Below are positions 45,038 to 53,281 of a stretch of 64,000 nucleotides of DNA, piece by piece. Both the position numbers and the translations under genes were made by a program. How positions within the stretch are numbered: position 1 is the first letter of the stretch; each line of letters begins with the position of its first letter. The notes under the pieces are model-generated. The model was not told the DNA's origin. It made no database searches and worked only from the letters and a program-made list of their open reading frames with translations. The stretch covers positions 124,001 to 188,000 of the forward strand of contig NZ_CP163526.1 of assembly GCF_041080655.1 (NCBI RefSeq). The letters are read 5' to 3'. Source of the DNA: Streptomyces sp. CG4. Lineage in GTDB: Bacteria > Actinomycetota > Actinomycetes > Streptomycetales > Streptomycetaceae.

Positions 45038-46510
45038 ATGTTGTCTTCATCCACCCGCCCCCCACACAGGTGTGGCAGACACCGACGGCCTCACGCTCAC
45101 CGCCCATGGAAGACGTTGGTCGCGGTCTGCCTGGGCACGATGATGGTGACCCTGAACACCACAGCCGTAGCCATCGCCAACCCGGCCATCGCCAGGGAAT
45201 ATCATGCCGGCCTCGCCAAGCTGGAATGGGTGACGAACAGTTATCTGCTGGTGCTCGCCTTCACCCTGGTCCCAGCCGGCCGTCTGGGCGATCGCCGCGG
45301 GCACCGGGGCGTCTTTCTGGCGGGCATCGTCGGCTTTTCACTCACCTCACTCACCATTGCTCTGGCTCCCGACATCGGCTCCATGGTCGGACTGCGCGCC
45401 CTACAGGGCTTGTTCGGCGCGCTGCTGCAGCCCTCGGGACTGGGGTTGCTGCGCAGCGCTTTCCCTGGCCATCGGATCGGCGCCGCCCTCGGGGTACGGG
45501 GCATGTCCATGGCCGCCTCCACCGCGGCCGGGCCGATCGTCGCCGGGCTCCTGGTGGAGGTCAGCGGCTGGAGATCGGTGTTCCTGCTCAACGTCCCGAT
45601 CGGGGCCTGCGCACTCGTCGTCGGTGCCGGAGCCTTGCGCGGCACGACGCCGAGCGCTGGCGACCCCCGGAGCCTGCCGCTTCCCGGCACGTCGCTTTTC
45701 CGGTCGAATGCCTTCCGTGTCGGCACAGTTCTGACAGCCCTCACCTCGTTCGTGATGATCGGTGCACTGTTCTTCTTCACGCTCTATCTACAGAACGTGC
45801 TCGGCGAGAGCCCCGTCCAGACCGGCCTGCGACTGCTGCCGCTCACCGTCGCCATGATCATCGCCTCGCTGCTGGCCGGCTGGGCACTGAGGCATGTCGG
45901 CCGCAGCACATTGATCGTCGCCAGCCTGACCGTCACAGCGGCGGCGCTCCTGGGCCTGGGCCTGTGGGGCGTCGGTCACGGTTCATGGGCAGGCGCGCCC
46001 TGGCTCGCACTGCTCGGTGCCGGCCTGGCACCGGCCTTCGTCGTGGCCACCCATCTCATCGTCCGAGACGGACCGGCTCAGTCGATCGGCATGGCCTCAG
46101 GAATGCAGCAAACTGCCGTGCAGCTGGGAGCCATAGCAGGTACGGCACTGCTCGGTACAGTACTCAGCCATGTCATCGACGCAGTGCTCCCAGACCGGCT
46201 CCATGGCGTTCAGACGGCGACCATCCCTCGCGAACAACTCGACTTGGCACACCAGGAAATCGCTTCCGGAACAGTGCCCCGCCTGTCCGGGATCCCACTC
46301 CCCCTCCTGGAAGGCATCACACGCCAATGCTTCGAGTCCGCATTGACCCTGATTCTGAAAGTTTCCGCGCTCATCGCCTTGGCAACCAGCGCGCTGGGGT
46401 TTGCTGTTCGCAACTGCCGCTGCGTGGCAGAGCATTGCGAGTGCGGTGCTCGGCGTCTGTATACACGACCGCGACGGAATAGACGCGATCCGAGCCGCGC
46501 CGGGCGATAA
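45038..46510 (+). CDS. MFS drug exporter, DHA2-like
   Basis: A 490-residue major facilitator of the EmrB/QacA kind. Motifs include TLNTTAVAIANPAIAREY after helix 1, PAGRLGDRRGHR in the 2-3 loop, and RSVFLLNVPIG at helix 6, typical of DHA2 exporters. I count about 12 helices instead of 14: the stretch between helix 6 and the next helix (GTTPSAGDPRSLPLPG) is unusually short, as if the two extra DHA2 helices were missing. The C-terminal tail of about 35 residues is Arg/Cys-rich. GGAAGAGGG precedes the ATG. It probably exports the cluster product. Confidence 0.92.
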   Translation: MLSSSTRPPHRCGRHRRPHAHRPWKTLVAVCLGTMMVTLNTTAVAIANPAIAREYHAGLAKLEWVTNSYLLVLAFTLVPAGRLGDRRGHRGVFLAGIVGFSLTSLTIALAPDIGSMVGLRALQGLFGALLQPSGLGLLRSAFPGHRIGAALGVRGMSMAASTAAGPIVAGLLVEVSGWRSVFLLNVPIGACALVVGAGALRGTTPSAGDPRSLPLPGTSLFRSNAFRVGTVLTALTSFVMIGALFFFTLYLQNVLGESPVQTGLRLLPLTVAMIIASLLAGWALRHVGRSTLIVASLTVTAAALLGLGLWGVGHGSWAGAPWLALLGAGLAPAFVVATHLIVRDGPAQSIGMASGMQQTAVQLGAIAGTALLGTVLSHVIDAVLPDRLHGVQTATIPREQLDLAHQEIASGTVPRLSGIPLPLLEGITRQCFESALTLILKVSALIALATSALGFAVRNCRCVAEHCECGARRLYTRPRRNRRDPSRAGR

Positions 46511-46832
46511 CGCCTTCCACAATGCGCAGGGCCCCCTCAAACGTCTCGTCTCGGTCACGCCCGGCATGTCGTCGGCCCGGCCGGGCCGATTCTGGCGCGG
46601 AGTGGCCGAGGTGGACCGGATGGCGGCGTTGCTCGGGGAGCGTCGCTTCACCCCGGCCTACCGCACCCCACTGGAGCGCGAACTCACTTCCTGAGAACGA
46701 AAGATTATACCTGGATGGGAGGCCCCCGGGCAACGGCAGGCCCGGTAGGGCGTTCGGCGTCCTGTTGGGCGTATAGCTTCGGCGGCGTTCGCTCTTTCCG
46801 TTCGCCCACTCCCTTGGCAGAGAGGTTTCGTC
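46511..46832. other. Interval without a supported gene
   Basis: This 322-bp stretch follows the exporter. A short plus-strand frame ending at 46694 reads LVSVTPGMSSARPGRFWRG then VAEVDRMAALLGERRF, somewhat protein-like, but it has no start signal and no recognisable family. The part from 46690 is more AT-rich (AAGATTATACC) and probably holds the P450 promoter. Confidence 0.4.
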
Positions 46833-48069
46833 ATGCCTGACGTCAAACGTCATCACCTTTCCGCAGGAGCGTACGTGCCCCTATCAGTCCCCGGAGGGCT
46901 ATCGACGACTGTGGGATCAGCGCCCCCTGGCACGAGTGGTCCTCTACGACGGACGGGTGGTGTGGGCGGTGACCGGCGAGGCCGAGGCCCGTCGGCTGTT
47001 GCGCGATGCGCGGCTGTCCTCCGACAACACCCACCCGCGCTACCCGGCCCTCGCCGCCCGCTTCGCGGACCTGAAGGGGACGACCCTGCCCCTGCTGGCC
47101 GTCGACGACCCCGAACACCGGCGGCAGAGACAGTGGCTGACCCCGTATTTCGGTGTCCGGCGCATCGCTGCCCTGCGTGAGACGGTCCAGCGTGTGGTGG
47201 ACCGGCACCTGGACGCCATGCTCTGCCAAGGCTCGCCAGCCGATCTGGTCTCCGCGTTCGCGCTCCCGGTGTCGTCCACCGTCATCTGCCAGCTGCTGGG
47301 CTTGCCCTATGCCGACCACGACTTCTTCGAGGAACGGACGCGCTGGCTGATGCGTGAGGCGACGGCCCAGCAGGCGCGGGACGGGTACGACGAACTCTAC
47401 GCGTATCTCGAGACGTTGGTGGACCGGAAGGAGTCCCAGAGCAAGTCCCGGAAAGGGACTGGGAAGGAGGTGGGTCATGGCGATTACGGATTGCTGGACG
47501 AGCTGGTGGAAGGGCGCGGCCACAGTGGCGGCCCGGACCGGGACGAGTTGGTGGCGCTGGCGCTGGTGCTGCTCATCGCCGGGCACGAGTCAACCGCCCA
47601 CTCGATCGCAACCGGCGTGCTGATGCTGCTGGAGCATCCGCGGCAGCTCGCGGCGCTGCGCGCGGATGAGTCGCTGTTCCCGTCCGCGGTGGAAGAGCTG
47701 CTGCGCTATGTGTCCACCGCGGAAGGCACGGTACGGGTGGCCGTCGAAGACGTGGAGACGGGTGGAACCGTGATCAGGGCCGGGGAGGGCGTGGTGTTTC
47801 CCATGGCGGTGCTCAACCACGACCCCTCGGCCCATCCTCGTCCCGACGAGGTGGACGTGCGCCGCGCCGATCGCCGTCATCTGGCGTTCGGGTTCGGCGT
47901 CCATCAGTGCCTGGGGCAGCATCTGGCCCGGCTGGAGCTGGAGGTCGCCCTGCGGACGTTGCTCGCCCGGCTTCCGGGACTGCGGCTGGCCGTTCCGGCT
48001 GCGGAGCTGTCGTGCACGCCGGGTGATGCCCCGTTTCAGGGCGTCACCACACTGCCCGTCACCTGGTAG
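46833..48069 (+). CDS. Cytochrome P450, apparent frameshift at codon 5
   Basis: An actinomycete class I P450 of about 410 residues. The I-helix is LIAGHESTAHSI, the K-helix ExxR is in VEELLRYVS, and the haem loop is FGFGVHQCLGQHLARLEL with the Cys ligand. The normal N-terminus FPQERTCPYQSPEGYRR is in the main frame, but that frame has no start codon. The well-placed ATG at 46833 (AGAGAGG upstream) is one frame off. Removing one A in the AAA at about 46845-46847 joins them. It is either a sequencing slip or a null allele; an internal GTG at 46936 would lose 34 residues. Confidence 0.8.
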
Positions 48070-48109
48070 ACCGTGACCGGCAAGCCCGCCGGGCGGCGGC
48101 GGTGGCCCG

Positions 48110-48472
48110 TCAGGCGGGTGAGCCGGTGCCATCGCCGCGGTCCTGGGGGAGACAGCAGTTGGTCTCGCAGATGACGCCGCACTTGTCTCGGACGGCACCG
48201 TAGGCGGCGCCCCAGAACTGGTTGGCCAGGGCTTCGAGGACTTCGCCGTCCTTGGCGAGCTTGTCGAAGGCCGTGCGCTGCTCGGCCGAGTCCTCGTAGA
48301 CCAGCCCGACGTGAAGGCTGTTGCCGATGACGTGGTCACCGCCGGCGGTGGCGTAGGCAGTGAGTTCGGCGACGCCCAGCGCGCTGCCGTCGGTGAACTG
48401 GAGCTTGGAGTAGACGACCGTCCAGTCCGCGCCAGGGGTCGTGTCCATGCCGGGTACCTGGGACAGCAGCAC
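48110..48472 (-). CDS. VOC/PhnB-like protein, possibly N-terminally truncated
   Basis: A 120-residue glyoxalase-fold protein of the PhnB/YjdN (3-demethylubiquinone methyltransferase-like) group: VVYSKLQFTDGSALGVAEL, GGDHVIGNSLHVGLVYEDS, LEALANQFWGAAYGAVRDK, then CGVICETNC. These enzymes or binding proteins are normally about 140-160 residues, and the first strand (SFDGTAREAL-like) is missing. The GTG start sits too close to a GGAGG and an IS3 remnant begins about 50 bp upstream, so the 5' end has probably been lost. Function unknown. Confidence 0.65.
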   Translation of the reverse strand: MLLSQVPGMDTTPGADWTVVYSKLQFTDGSALGVAELTAYATAGGDHVIGNSLHVGLVYEDSAEQRTAFDKLAKDGEVLEALANQFWGAAYGAVRDKCGVICETNCCLPQDRGDGTGSPA

Positions 48473-48524
48473 CCCTCCTGCTGTGGAGACCGTGACCGCA
48501 GGGATGGTCGGGGTGATGGAATCC

Positions 48525-49430
48525 AGGAAGCGTGTCTACGACGCCGAGTTCCGCGAGGGAGCGGGACGGATCGTGACGGAGACCGGGAAGCCGATGTCGG
48601 AGGTAGCCGGGGATCTGGGCGTCCGCCCGGGGGCGTTGCGCAGCCGGGTGTCGCGGACGCGGCACAAGTGGGACTGCCGTCGCCGGATCGGCCGGTGGCC
48701 GAGGCATCGCCCGGAGGTCGTCTGCGGGAGAGCGAGCGCGCTGAGCTGGAGCGGCTGCGGGCCGAGGCCGGGGAGAAAGACAAGCGCACCCGCGAGCTGG
48801 AGACGGAGCGTGATGTGTGCAAGCGATGCGTGGCCTTGTGGGTGAAGCAGCCGGGGCGGACCCGGCCGTCGCGGTCGGGGTGATCAGCAGCTGCAAGGCC
48901 GAGCGGAAGATCCCGCACCACACCGCCTGCCGGGCACTGGGGTGTCCGAGTCGTGGCTCTACAAGTGGCGGGATCGTGCGCCGACAGTGCGTGTTGCACG
49001 GCCTGCCCGGAAACCGCCCCCGCCGGCCCGGACCCGACACACCGCCGCTGGCCGACCTGGTCAACCGCGGCTTCACCCGCAAGGCGCGCGACAGCTGTGG
49101 GTCAGGGACATCACCGAACACCCCGCGCCGGAAGGCAAAGTGTACGGCGCGGTCGTGCCGGACACCTTCTCTGGCCGGGTGATCGGCTGGTCCATCGACA
49201 CCTCACCCACCGCGGCGCTGGCCACCAACGCACTGGCCATGGCCATCAGCAACCGCCAAGCGCAGGGGGCGGCACCATCATCCACTGCGACCACGGGGGC
49301 AGCCGGCTCCCGGGCCCTCACCGAACGCGCCCCCGCCTCCGGCCTGGTGCCGCTCCACGGCGTACTCCTTCCGCCGAGACTGCTGCGGTTGAGTGACAAA
49401 GAGCATGGCACCTCGCGGGGGTTCACGACG
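48525..49430 (+). mobile_element. IS3-family remnant
   Basis: OrfA starts MESRKRVYDAEFREGAGRIV, an HTH_Tnp_1 N-terminus, then shifts frame near 48668 to RESERAELERLRAEAGEKDK, ELETERDVCKR. OrfB pieces include SESWLYKWRDRAP (48948 on) and the DDE core reading LWVRDITEHPAPEGKVYGAV, VIGWSIDTSPTAALATNALA, with a later frameshift after MAISNRQAQG. Most of the region between these OrfB pieces is deleted. It is inactive. Confidence 0.8.
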
Positions 49431-49521
49431 TGAGGAGTTGATTTCCCTTAACTTCTTCTGAGATTCGGATGTGTCGCCCAGCGGGCGGCCGCCTGCGTCC
49501 GCAACCCATGGAGGTCATCGG

Positions 49522-49752
49522 ATGAATCTTCGTCCCTGGGTTGCAGCGCCACTGGTGGGTGCGGCTATCGTCGTCGTGTGCCCGTCGGCCGACGTCGCTG
49601 CGCAGGCATCTGCACGGCAAGCGTCCGGCTTTCTGTGGCTGCAAGAAGGGGACGGGCACCACGGTCACCACAATCCCTGGCGCAACTGCTCCAGTCACCG
49701 CCGTGTCGTCCTCATCGACAAGGACTACAGGACGATTTTGACCAATGGCTGA
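49522..49752 (+). CDS. Small secreted protein
   Basis: A 76-residue ORF starting at an ATG with GGAGGTCATCGG just upstream, an excellent Shine-Dalgarno. Residues 1-27 form a Sec signal peptide (MNLRPWVAAPLVGAAIVVV, ADVAAQA). The mature part, about 48 residues, is His/Trp-rich (EGDGHHGHHNPWRNCSSHRR), has a single Cys and no recognisable domain. I do not recognise it. His-rich small exported proteins can bind metals, but this is only a suggestion. Confidence 0.6.
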   Translation: MNLRPWVAAPLVGAAIVVVCPSADVAAQASARQASGFLWLQEGDGHHGHHNPWRNCSSHRRVVLIDKDYRTILTNG

Positions 49753-50088
49753 CGCGGGCCGGGGGCTCTCGTCCTCCAAAGAGACACGGGCCCTCTTCTT
49801 CGTCGCCGGCGGGGCCGTGGTCCGGCTTCAGTATCTCGTCGTATATGGACGTGAAATATCCCATCAGCGGCTCCGACCAATATGAGTTTGAGATCCGTGA
49901 CTTCTTCAGGGTGCACCCGCTCTTCGTGGTGAAGGCCTTCGACCGCCACGAGCGCGCCTTTCCCTTCCCGGCCGCCCACTGCACCGACGACCAGGACGAC
50001 GGTGACCGCGAGGACCGTACTCGCCCGCATAGTGGTACAGCCGCCGACGGGAGTGGCTGGTCCCCGTCCCTCCAGAAAGGGGACCACG
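49753..50088. other. Interval without a supported gene
   Basis: A 336-bp region between the small secreted protein and the resolvase fragment. Overlapping frames exist on both strands, including one downstream of the resolvase with a hydrophobic VLAVTVVLVVGAVGG segment, but none has a credible start. Confidence 0.35.
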
Positions 50089-50466
50089 TCAAAACGGCCA
50101 GGACGAGCAGGAGACGGCTGCCGGCTGGAACGCCGGCCTTCTGAGCTCGAAGTCCATCGCGGAGAACGCGCCGTCGTGGATGCGCAGGGCGAGGCGATCA
50201 CGGTGGAGGACTTCGAGGACGTCGAGAATGTGCTGGTTGCCGCGGACCAGGCGGAACATCTCGGAGATGTGCACGGTGTCGCCCGGCCGCGCGTAGGCGA
50301 GCAGCTTGCCGAACTTCGCGCGCTCCAGGGGATGGAGGCGGCTGGAAGTGCCGGCCTCCTCCTCGAAGACGACCGGGTTCTCGATCCCGGCCTCGGCGAG
50401 GACCAGGTCCTGCCGGGCGGTCGACTGCTGGTCGGTCGACACCCGCTTGTAGACGAGATTGGCCAC
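50089..50466 (-). pseudogene. Serine recombinase (resolvase), truncated
   Basis: The N-terminal catalytic domain of a Tn3-type resolvase/invertase: VANLVYKRVSTDQQSTARQD with the nucleophile Ser in RVST, RLHPLERAKFGKLLAYARPG, DTVHISEMFRLVRG. The GTG at 50466 has GAGGAAGAG upstream; an ATG at 50529 is also possible. Homology stops after IHDGAFSAMDF. The protein ends at about 125 residues, whereas resolvases need about 180-200 with the E-helix and C-terminal HTH, so it cannot bind its sites. Confidence 0.78.
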
Positions 50467-50602
50467 GCTCTTCCTCGCTTCCTTCTGCCGTCGTATCGGG
50501 CCCTGGGTGTCATCTAACCCTGTCGCCATTCTTCATCGGATCTCATTGGATCTGATTCGTCATCAGGCGCCGGAAATCCTGGGTCCAATGGACGCGTCGA
50601 CC

Positions 50603-50634
50603 GCCTGTCGTCATTCGATCGAATGACGACAGGC
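50603..50634. repeat. Perfect 32-nt palindrome
   Basis: The sequence 50603-50618 is the exact reverse complement of 50619-50634 with no spacer (centre TCGATCGA). It lies 74-137 nt upstream of the resolvase start codons, so a resolvase site or operator is plausible. A transcription terminator is the alternative. Confidence 0.65.
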
Positions 50635-50760
50635 ACGGCAGACAAGGGGGCCGATGTCCGCGCCGTGGGTGGTCTGGACCTGGGCAAGGGGCACCCGGTT
50701 ATCCCGGGTCCAGTGAAGCCCGCAGTAGTCGCCAGACGTGGGGTCGGGCCGGCCTCTACC
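50611..50760 (-). pseudogene. Possible C-terminal fragment of a small zinc-binding protein
   Basis: The minus-strand reading YCGLHWTRDNRVPLAQVQTT followed by GADIGPLVCRACRHSIE and a stop looks like protein, with paired Cys residues. The N-terminal part has no plausible start. It resembles short actinomycete orphans associated with plasmids or phages, but I cannot name a family. Confidence 0.25.
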
Positions 50761-50768
50761 CTGATGCG

Positions 50769-51323
50769 GTGAGCGATTATTCGATGTCAGCCAAGGATGT
50801 AGTCGCGCTTGTGGAGCGGCTCGACGCCCACGGTGTAGATGCGTGTATCGGGGGCGGGTGGGGCGTGGATGCGCTGCTCGGGGAGCAGACGCGAGAACAT
50901 TCCGACCTTGACGTATGGGCGCCCGCCGCACATCTTGAGCAGTTGTTCGTCGCGTTTGCTGAGGCTGGTGTCGACCGGATCTTCCCGTGGCCTGGTGACA
51001 GGCCGTGGAACTTCGTCCTGCACGACGGCGTTCGGTTGCGGGTCGACTTGCACCTCTACGAGCCGCTCGCGGACGGATCACTGCACTACGGATCCGTGGT
51101 GGAGGGTGGTCCTTTTCCGGCTGAAGCACTCGCCGGACGTGGTTCGGTTGCCGGCACGGCGGTTCGGTGCGAGTCGGCCGAGTGGGCGGTGCGCTGGCAT
51201 ACCGGCTATCCGGCTCGTGATGTCGATCGCCACGACGTGCCCCTGCTGTGCCAGCGGTTCGGGATCACTGTGCCTGAGGGCTTCGGGCCGCTTGAGGAGC
51301 GTTCCCCAAGCGGCCCGGCGTAG
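50769..51323 (+). CDS. LinA/ANT-like nucleotidyltransferase (putative drug resistance)
   Basis: A 184-residue protein of the lincosamide/aminoglycoside nucleotidyltransferase group. The active-site stretch is CIGGGWGVDALLGEQTREHS then DLDVWAP with the metal-binding DLD pair, followed by WNFVLHDGVRLRVDLHLYE with the third carboxylate. Family length is normal. The GTG at 50769 or the ATG at 50784 could start it; no Shine-Dalgarno is seen, so it may be leaderless. It could inactivate lincosamides or aminoglycosides by adenylylation. Many chromosomal homologues have no tested activity. It sits among mobile-element debris. Confidence 0.85.
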   Translation: MSDYSMSAKDVVALVERLDAHGVDACIGGGWGVDALLGEQTREHSDLDVWAPAAHLEQLFVAFAEAGVDRIFPWPGDRPWNFVLHDGVRLRVDLHLYEPLADGSLHYGSVVEGGPFPAEALAGRGSVAGTAVRCESAEWAVRWHTGYPARDVDRHDVPLLCQRFGITVPEGFGPLEERSPSGPA

Positions 51324-51474
51324 ACGCAAGGGGCCCTTCTCGATCGGGGTCTGCCCGTGCCCGACGGGGGAGGCTCAGTCTGAGTTTGGGAGAGGACCAA
51401 CGAGCCCCCGCCCGACGACAGTTCAGACCAGTAGCGCCGAGCAACACATCGTTCCGCCGGGCCTACGGCATGTT

Positions 51475-51834
51475 TCCGGCGTATTCCGGCTGCCCTCCTC
51501 CTACAGCTGGTCCGATGACGCTCTCAAGTGGGACGCCTACGCCGACGACGAGCGATATCTGCGCGCACTCGCCGGAGTGCAGGCCATCTATGGCCGCCGC
51601 TGCGAGGTCTTCTTCACCACCAAGTGCAAGACCCAGTCGTGGATGCGCGACCACTACGCCTACGGGGAGGCATCCGTACTGTTCCCCGGCCAGCACACGG
51701 AACTGTTCCCCGACATCCCCTCCCCCGAAGGGCCGCTGCATTTCGCAGGAGACCACACATCCATCAAGCCCGCCTGGATCGAAGGCGCCCTCGAATCCGC
51801 TGTCCGGACGGCACTGAAGGTCCACACAGGCTGA
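51475..51834 (+). pseudogene. C-terminal fragment of a flavin amine oxidase
   Basis: The last 118 residues of an FAD-dependent L-amino-acid/amine oxidase: YSWSDDALKWDAYADDERYL, KTQSWMRDHYAYGEASVLFP, and the FAD-binding end FAGDHTSIKPAWIEGALES. The N-terminal three quarters, with the dinucleotide fold, is missing; the preceding in-frame sequence overlaps the nucleotidyltransferase gene in another frame and is not oxidase. Confidence 0.85.
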
Positions 51835-51930
51835 CAACTGCTCCCGGCGGCGACCGCCGCCGACCGGCGTCGCGGTCCGACAGAGCGGACGAAGGGCAGT
51901 GTTCGGCACCGATCCGGTCGTGAAACCACC

Positions 51931-51959
51931 CGTGGCGGGCGCGAAAGGCGCCCGCCACG
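51931..51959. terminator. Hairpin terminator 1
   Basis: A perfect 12-bp stem (51931-51942 with 51948-51959) and a GAAAG loop. It is the distal of two overlapping hairpins at the 3' end of the long minus-strand operon. Confidence 0.65.
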
Positions 51960-52002
51960 GCTGCGGCCCGCGAACACGCCAGGTGTTCGCGGGCCGCAGC
52001 CG
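51958..52002. terminator. Hairpin terminator 2, 20-bp perfect stem
   Basis: A perfect 20-bp stem (51958-51977 with 51983-52002) and a 5-nt loop, 100 nt beyond the CYTH gene's stop. It shares two bases with hairpin 1. The pair forms a very strong, probably bidirectional terminator for the 52-64 kb operon. Confidence 0.75.
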
Positions 52003-52101
52003 TACAGGCAGGCAAGTGGGCGGCCCATGTGTTCTGCCACCCCGCCGCCAGAACGGCGGGGAGGCCAGGGCACGCTCAGGCGTGCGTCGACCGGACCGGG
52101 A

Positions 52102-52578
52102 TCAGGCCGGGTTCTGGGGAAGTCCGTCGACCGCCAGACGGCGGTTCTTGTACTTCTTGGCCCCGGTGATCTCGGGACCGAACCAGTCCGGGGGAGTGAA
52201 AGCCCTGGCCGTCTCCTCGGACGGGAACTCGACCTCGACGGTGCGCAGGCCGCACAGCTCCTGCGCGTACACGTCCACATAGGCGAGGGTGTCGGCCACG
52301 CGCACCGAGTGGCGGGTCTTCACCAGCCGGGCGCCAGCCGTGGCGGGCCACAGTTCCTCGAACTCGCTCTCCGTGAGCGGGCATTCGACCTCGGTACGAG
52401 AGAGCCCGCCGTTTCCCCGCTTGACGCCGAGGACACACCGGCCCGCGATGCGACGCAGGCGCACCTCGGTGCCGTCGTCGGTGACGGCGATGTAGCCCTG
52501 CTCGATGTCCTGGGTCTCCACGGCGGGCGGCACGGCCTTGCCCGTCAGCAGGAACTTGCGCTCAATCTCCAGCGGCAT
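52102..52578 (-). CDS. CYTH-domain protein (triphosphate tunnel metalloenzyme)
   Basis: A 158-residue CYTH protein with the signature EIERKFLL at residues 4-11 and alternating basic/acidic strands expected of the eight-stranded tunnel (EVRLRRIAGRCVLGVKRG, RTEVECPLTE, YVDVYAQELCGLRTVEVEF). Such proteins act on triphosphate-containing compounds: inorganic triphosphate, thiamine triphosphate or ATP. It overlaps the HAD gene by 17 nt and is the last gene of the operon. The substrate is unknown. Confidence 0.9.
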   Translation of the reverse strand: MPLEIERKFLLTGKAVPPAVETQDIEQGYIAVTDDGTEVRLRRIAGRCVLGVKRGNGGLSRTEVECPLTESEFEELWPATAGARLVKTRHSVRVADTLAYVDVYAQELCGLRTVEVEFPSEETARAFTPPDWFGPEITGAKKYKNRRLAVDGLPQNPA

Positions 52579-53281
52579 CGGTCACCTTCTCTGCTGTGTG
52601 TGCCGTGATCAGGCCGGGCAGCCGGCGCATGTCGGTGAAGACAACCGTCGTCGGACCGGTGAGCCAGTCGGCCGGAGTGAGGCCTCCCGCATATCCGTAG
52701 GAGCGCATCCCGGCTGCGGTGGCCGCCTGGACGCCGAACCTGCTGTCCTCCACGACGGCGCAGCGGGACGGGTCAACGCCCATCCGCCGTGCGGCGTGCA
52801 GGAAGAGGTCCGGGGCGGGCTTGCCCCGCACGACCTCGTGGGCGCTGAAGACGCGGCCCTCGAACCTGTCGTAGAGCCCGGCCCTGCCGAGTGTGTGGCG
52901 CATCTTCTCGTGGCTGCCGCTGGAGGCGATGCACCAGTGCCGTGCTCCGAGGCCCGCCGCCTCCAGGCCGTCAAGGGCCTCGACGATGCCGTCGACCGGG
53001 GTCAGGCTCTCGTCCACCGCCTTGGCGTGCATCTCGCGGAACCGCTCGTCCCAGACACGGGCGGTCTCGGCGCCGAGCCGCTCGGCGATCTGTTCGCCGA
53101 TCGACGTGGTCGAGCGGCCGACGAAGCGGTTCATGACGTCGGACTCGGTCAGCGGCCAGCCCAGTTCGGCGCCCAGGGCGACGTGCGTGCGCACGGCGAT
53201 CGGCTCGCTGTCGACGAGCACGCCGTCGCAGTCGAAGACGATGAGCTCGACCGGCTCGTGGGCGGTGGGGATCCCGGTCAA
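52562..53281 (-). CDS. HAD-superfamily hydrolase, beta-phosphoglucomutase-like
   Basis: A 239-residue HAD phosphatase or phosphomutase. Motif I is IVFDCDGVLVDSE, motif II Ser/Thr is in CIASSGSHEKM, motif III Lys in VRGKPAPDLF, and motif IV VVEDSRFGVQA. The helical cap follows motif I. The start is a TTG at 53281 whose last two bases overlap the stop of the cupin gene (TTGA), so translation is coupled. It probably removes a phosphate from a small metabolite in the operon's pathway. Confidence 0.9.
   Translation of the reverse strand: MTGIPTAHEPVELIVFDCDGVLVDSEPIAVRTHVALGAELGWPLTESDVMNRFVGRSTTSIGEQIAERLGAETARVWDERFREMHAKAVDESLTPVDGIVEALDGLEAAGLGARHWCIASSGSHEKMRHTLGRAGLYDRFEGRVFSAHEVVRGKPAPDLFLHAARRMGVDPSRCAVVEDSRFGVQAATAAGMRSYGYAGGLTPADWLTGPTTVVFTDMRRLPGLITAHTAEKVTDAAGD

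Noticed and set aside
50839..51834. One 331-residue protein spanning the amine-oxidase fragment
   Set aside because: Its first two thirds overlap the nucleotidyltransferase gene in another frame and show no oxidase features. Only the last 118 residues are real.
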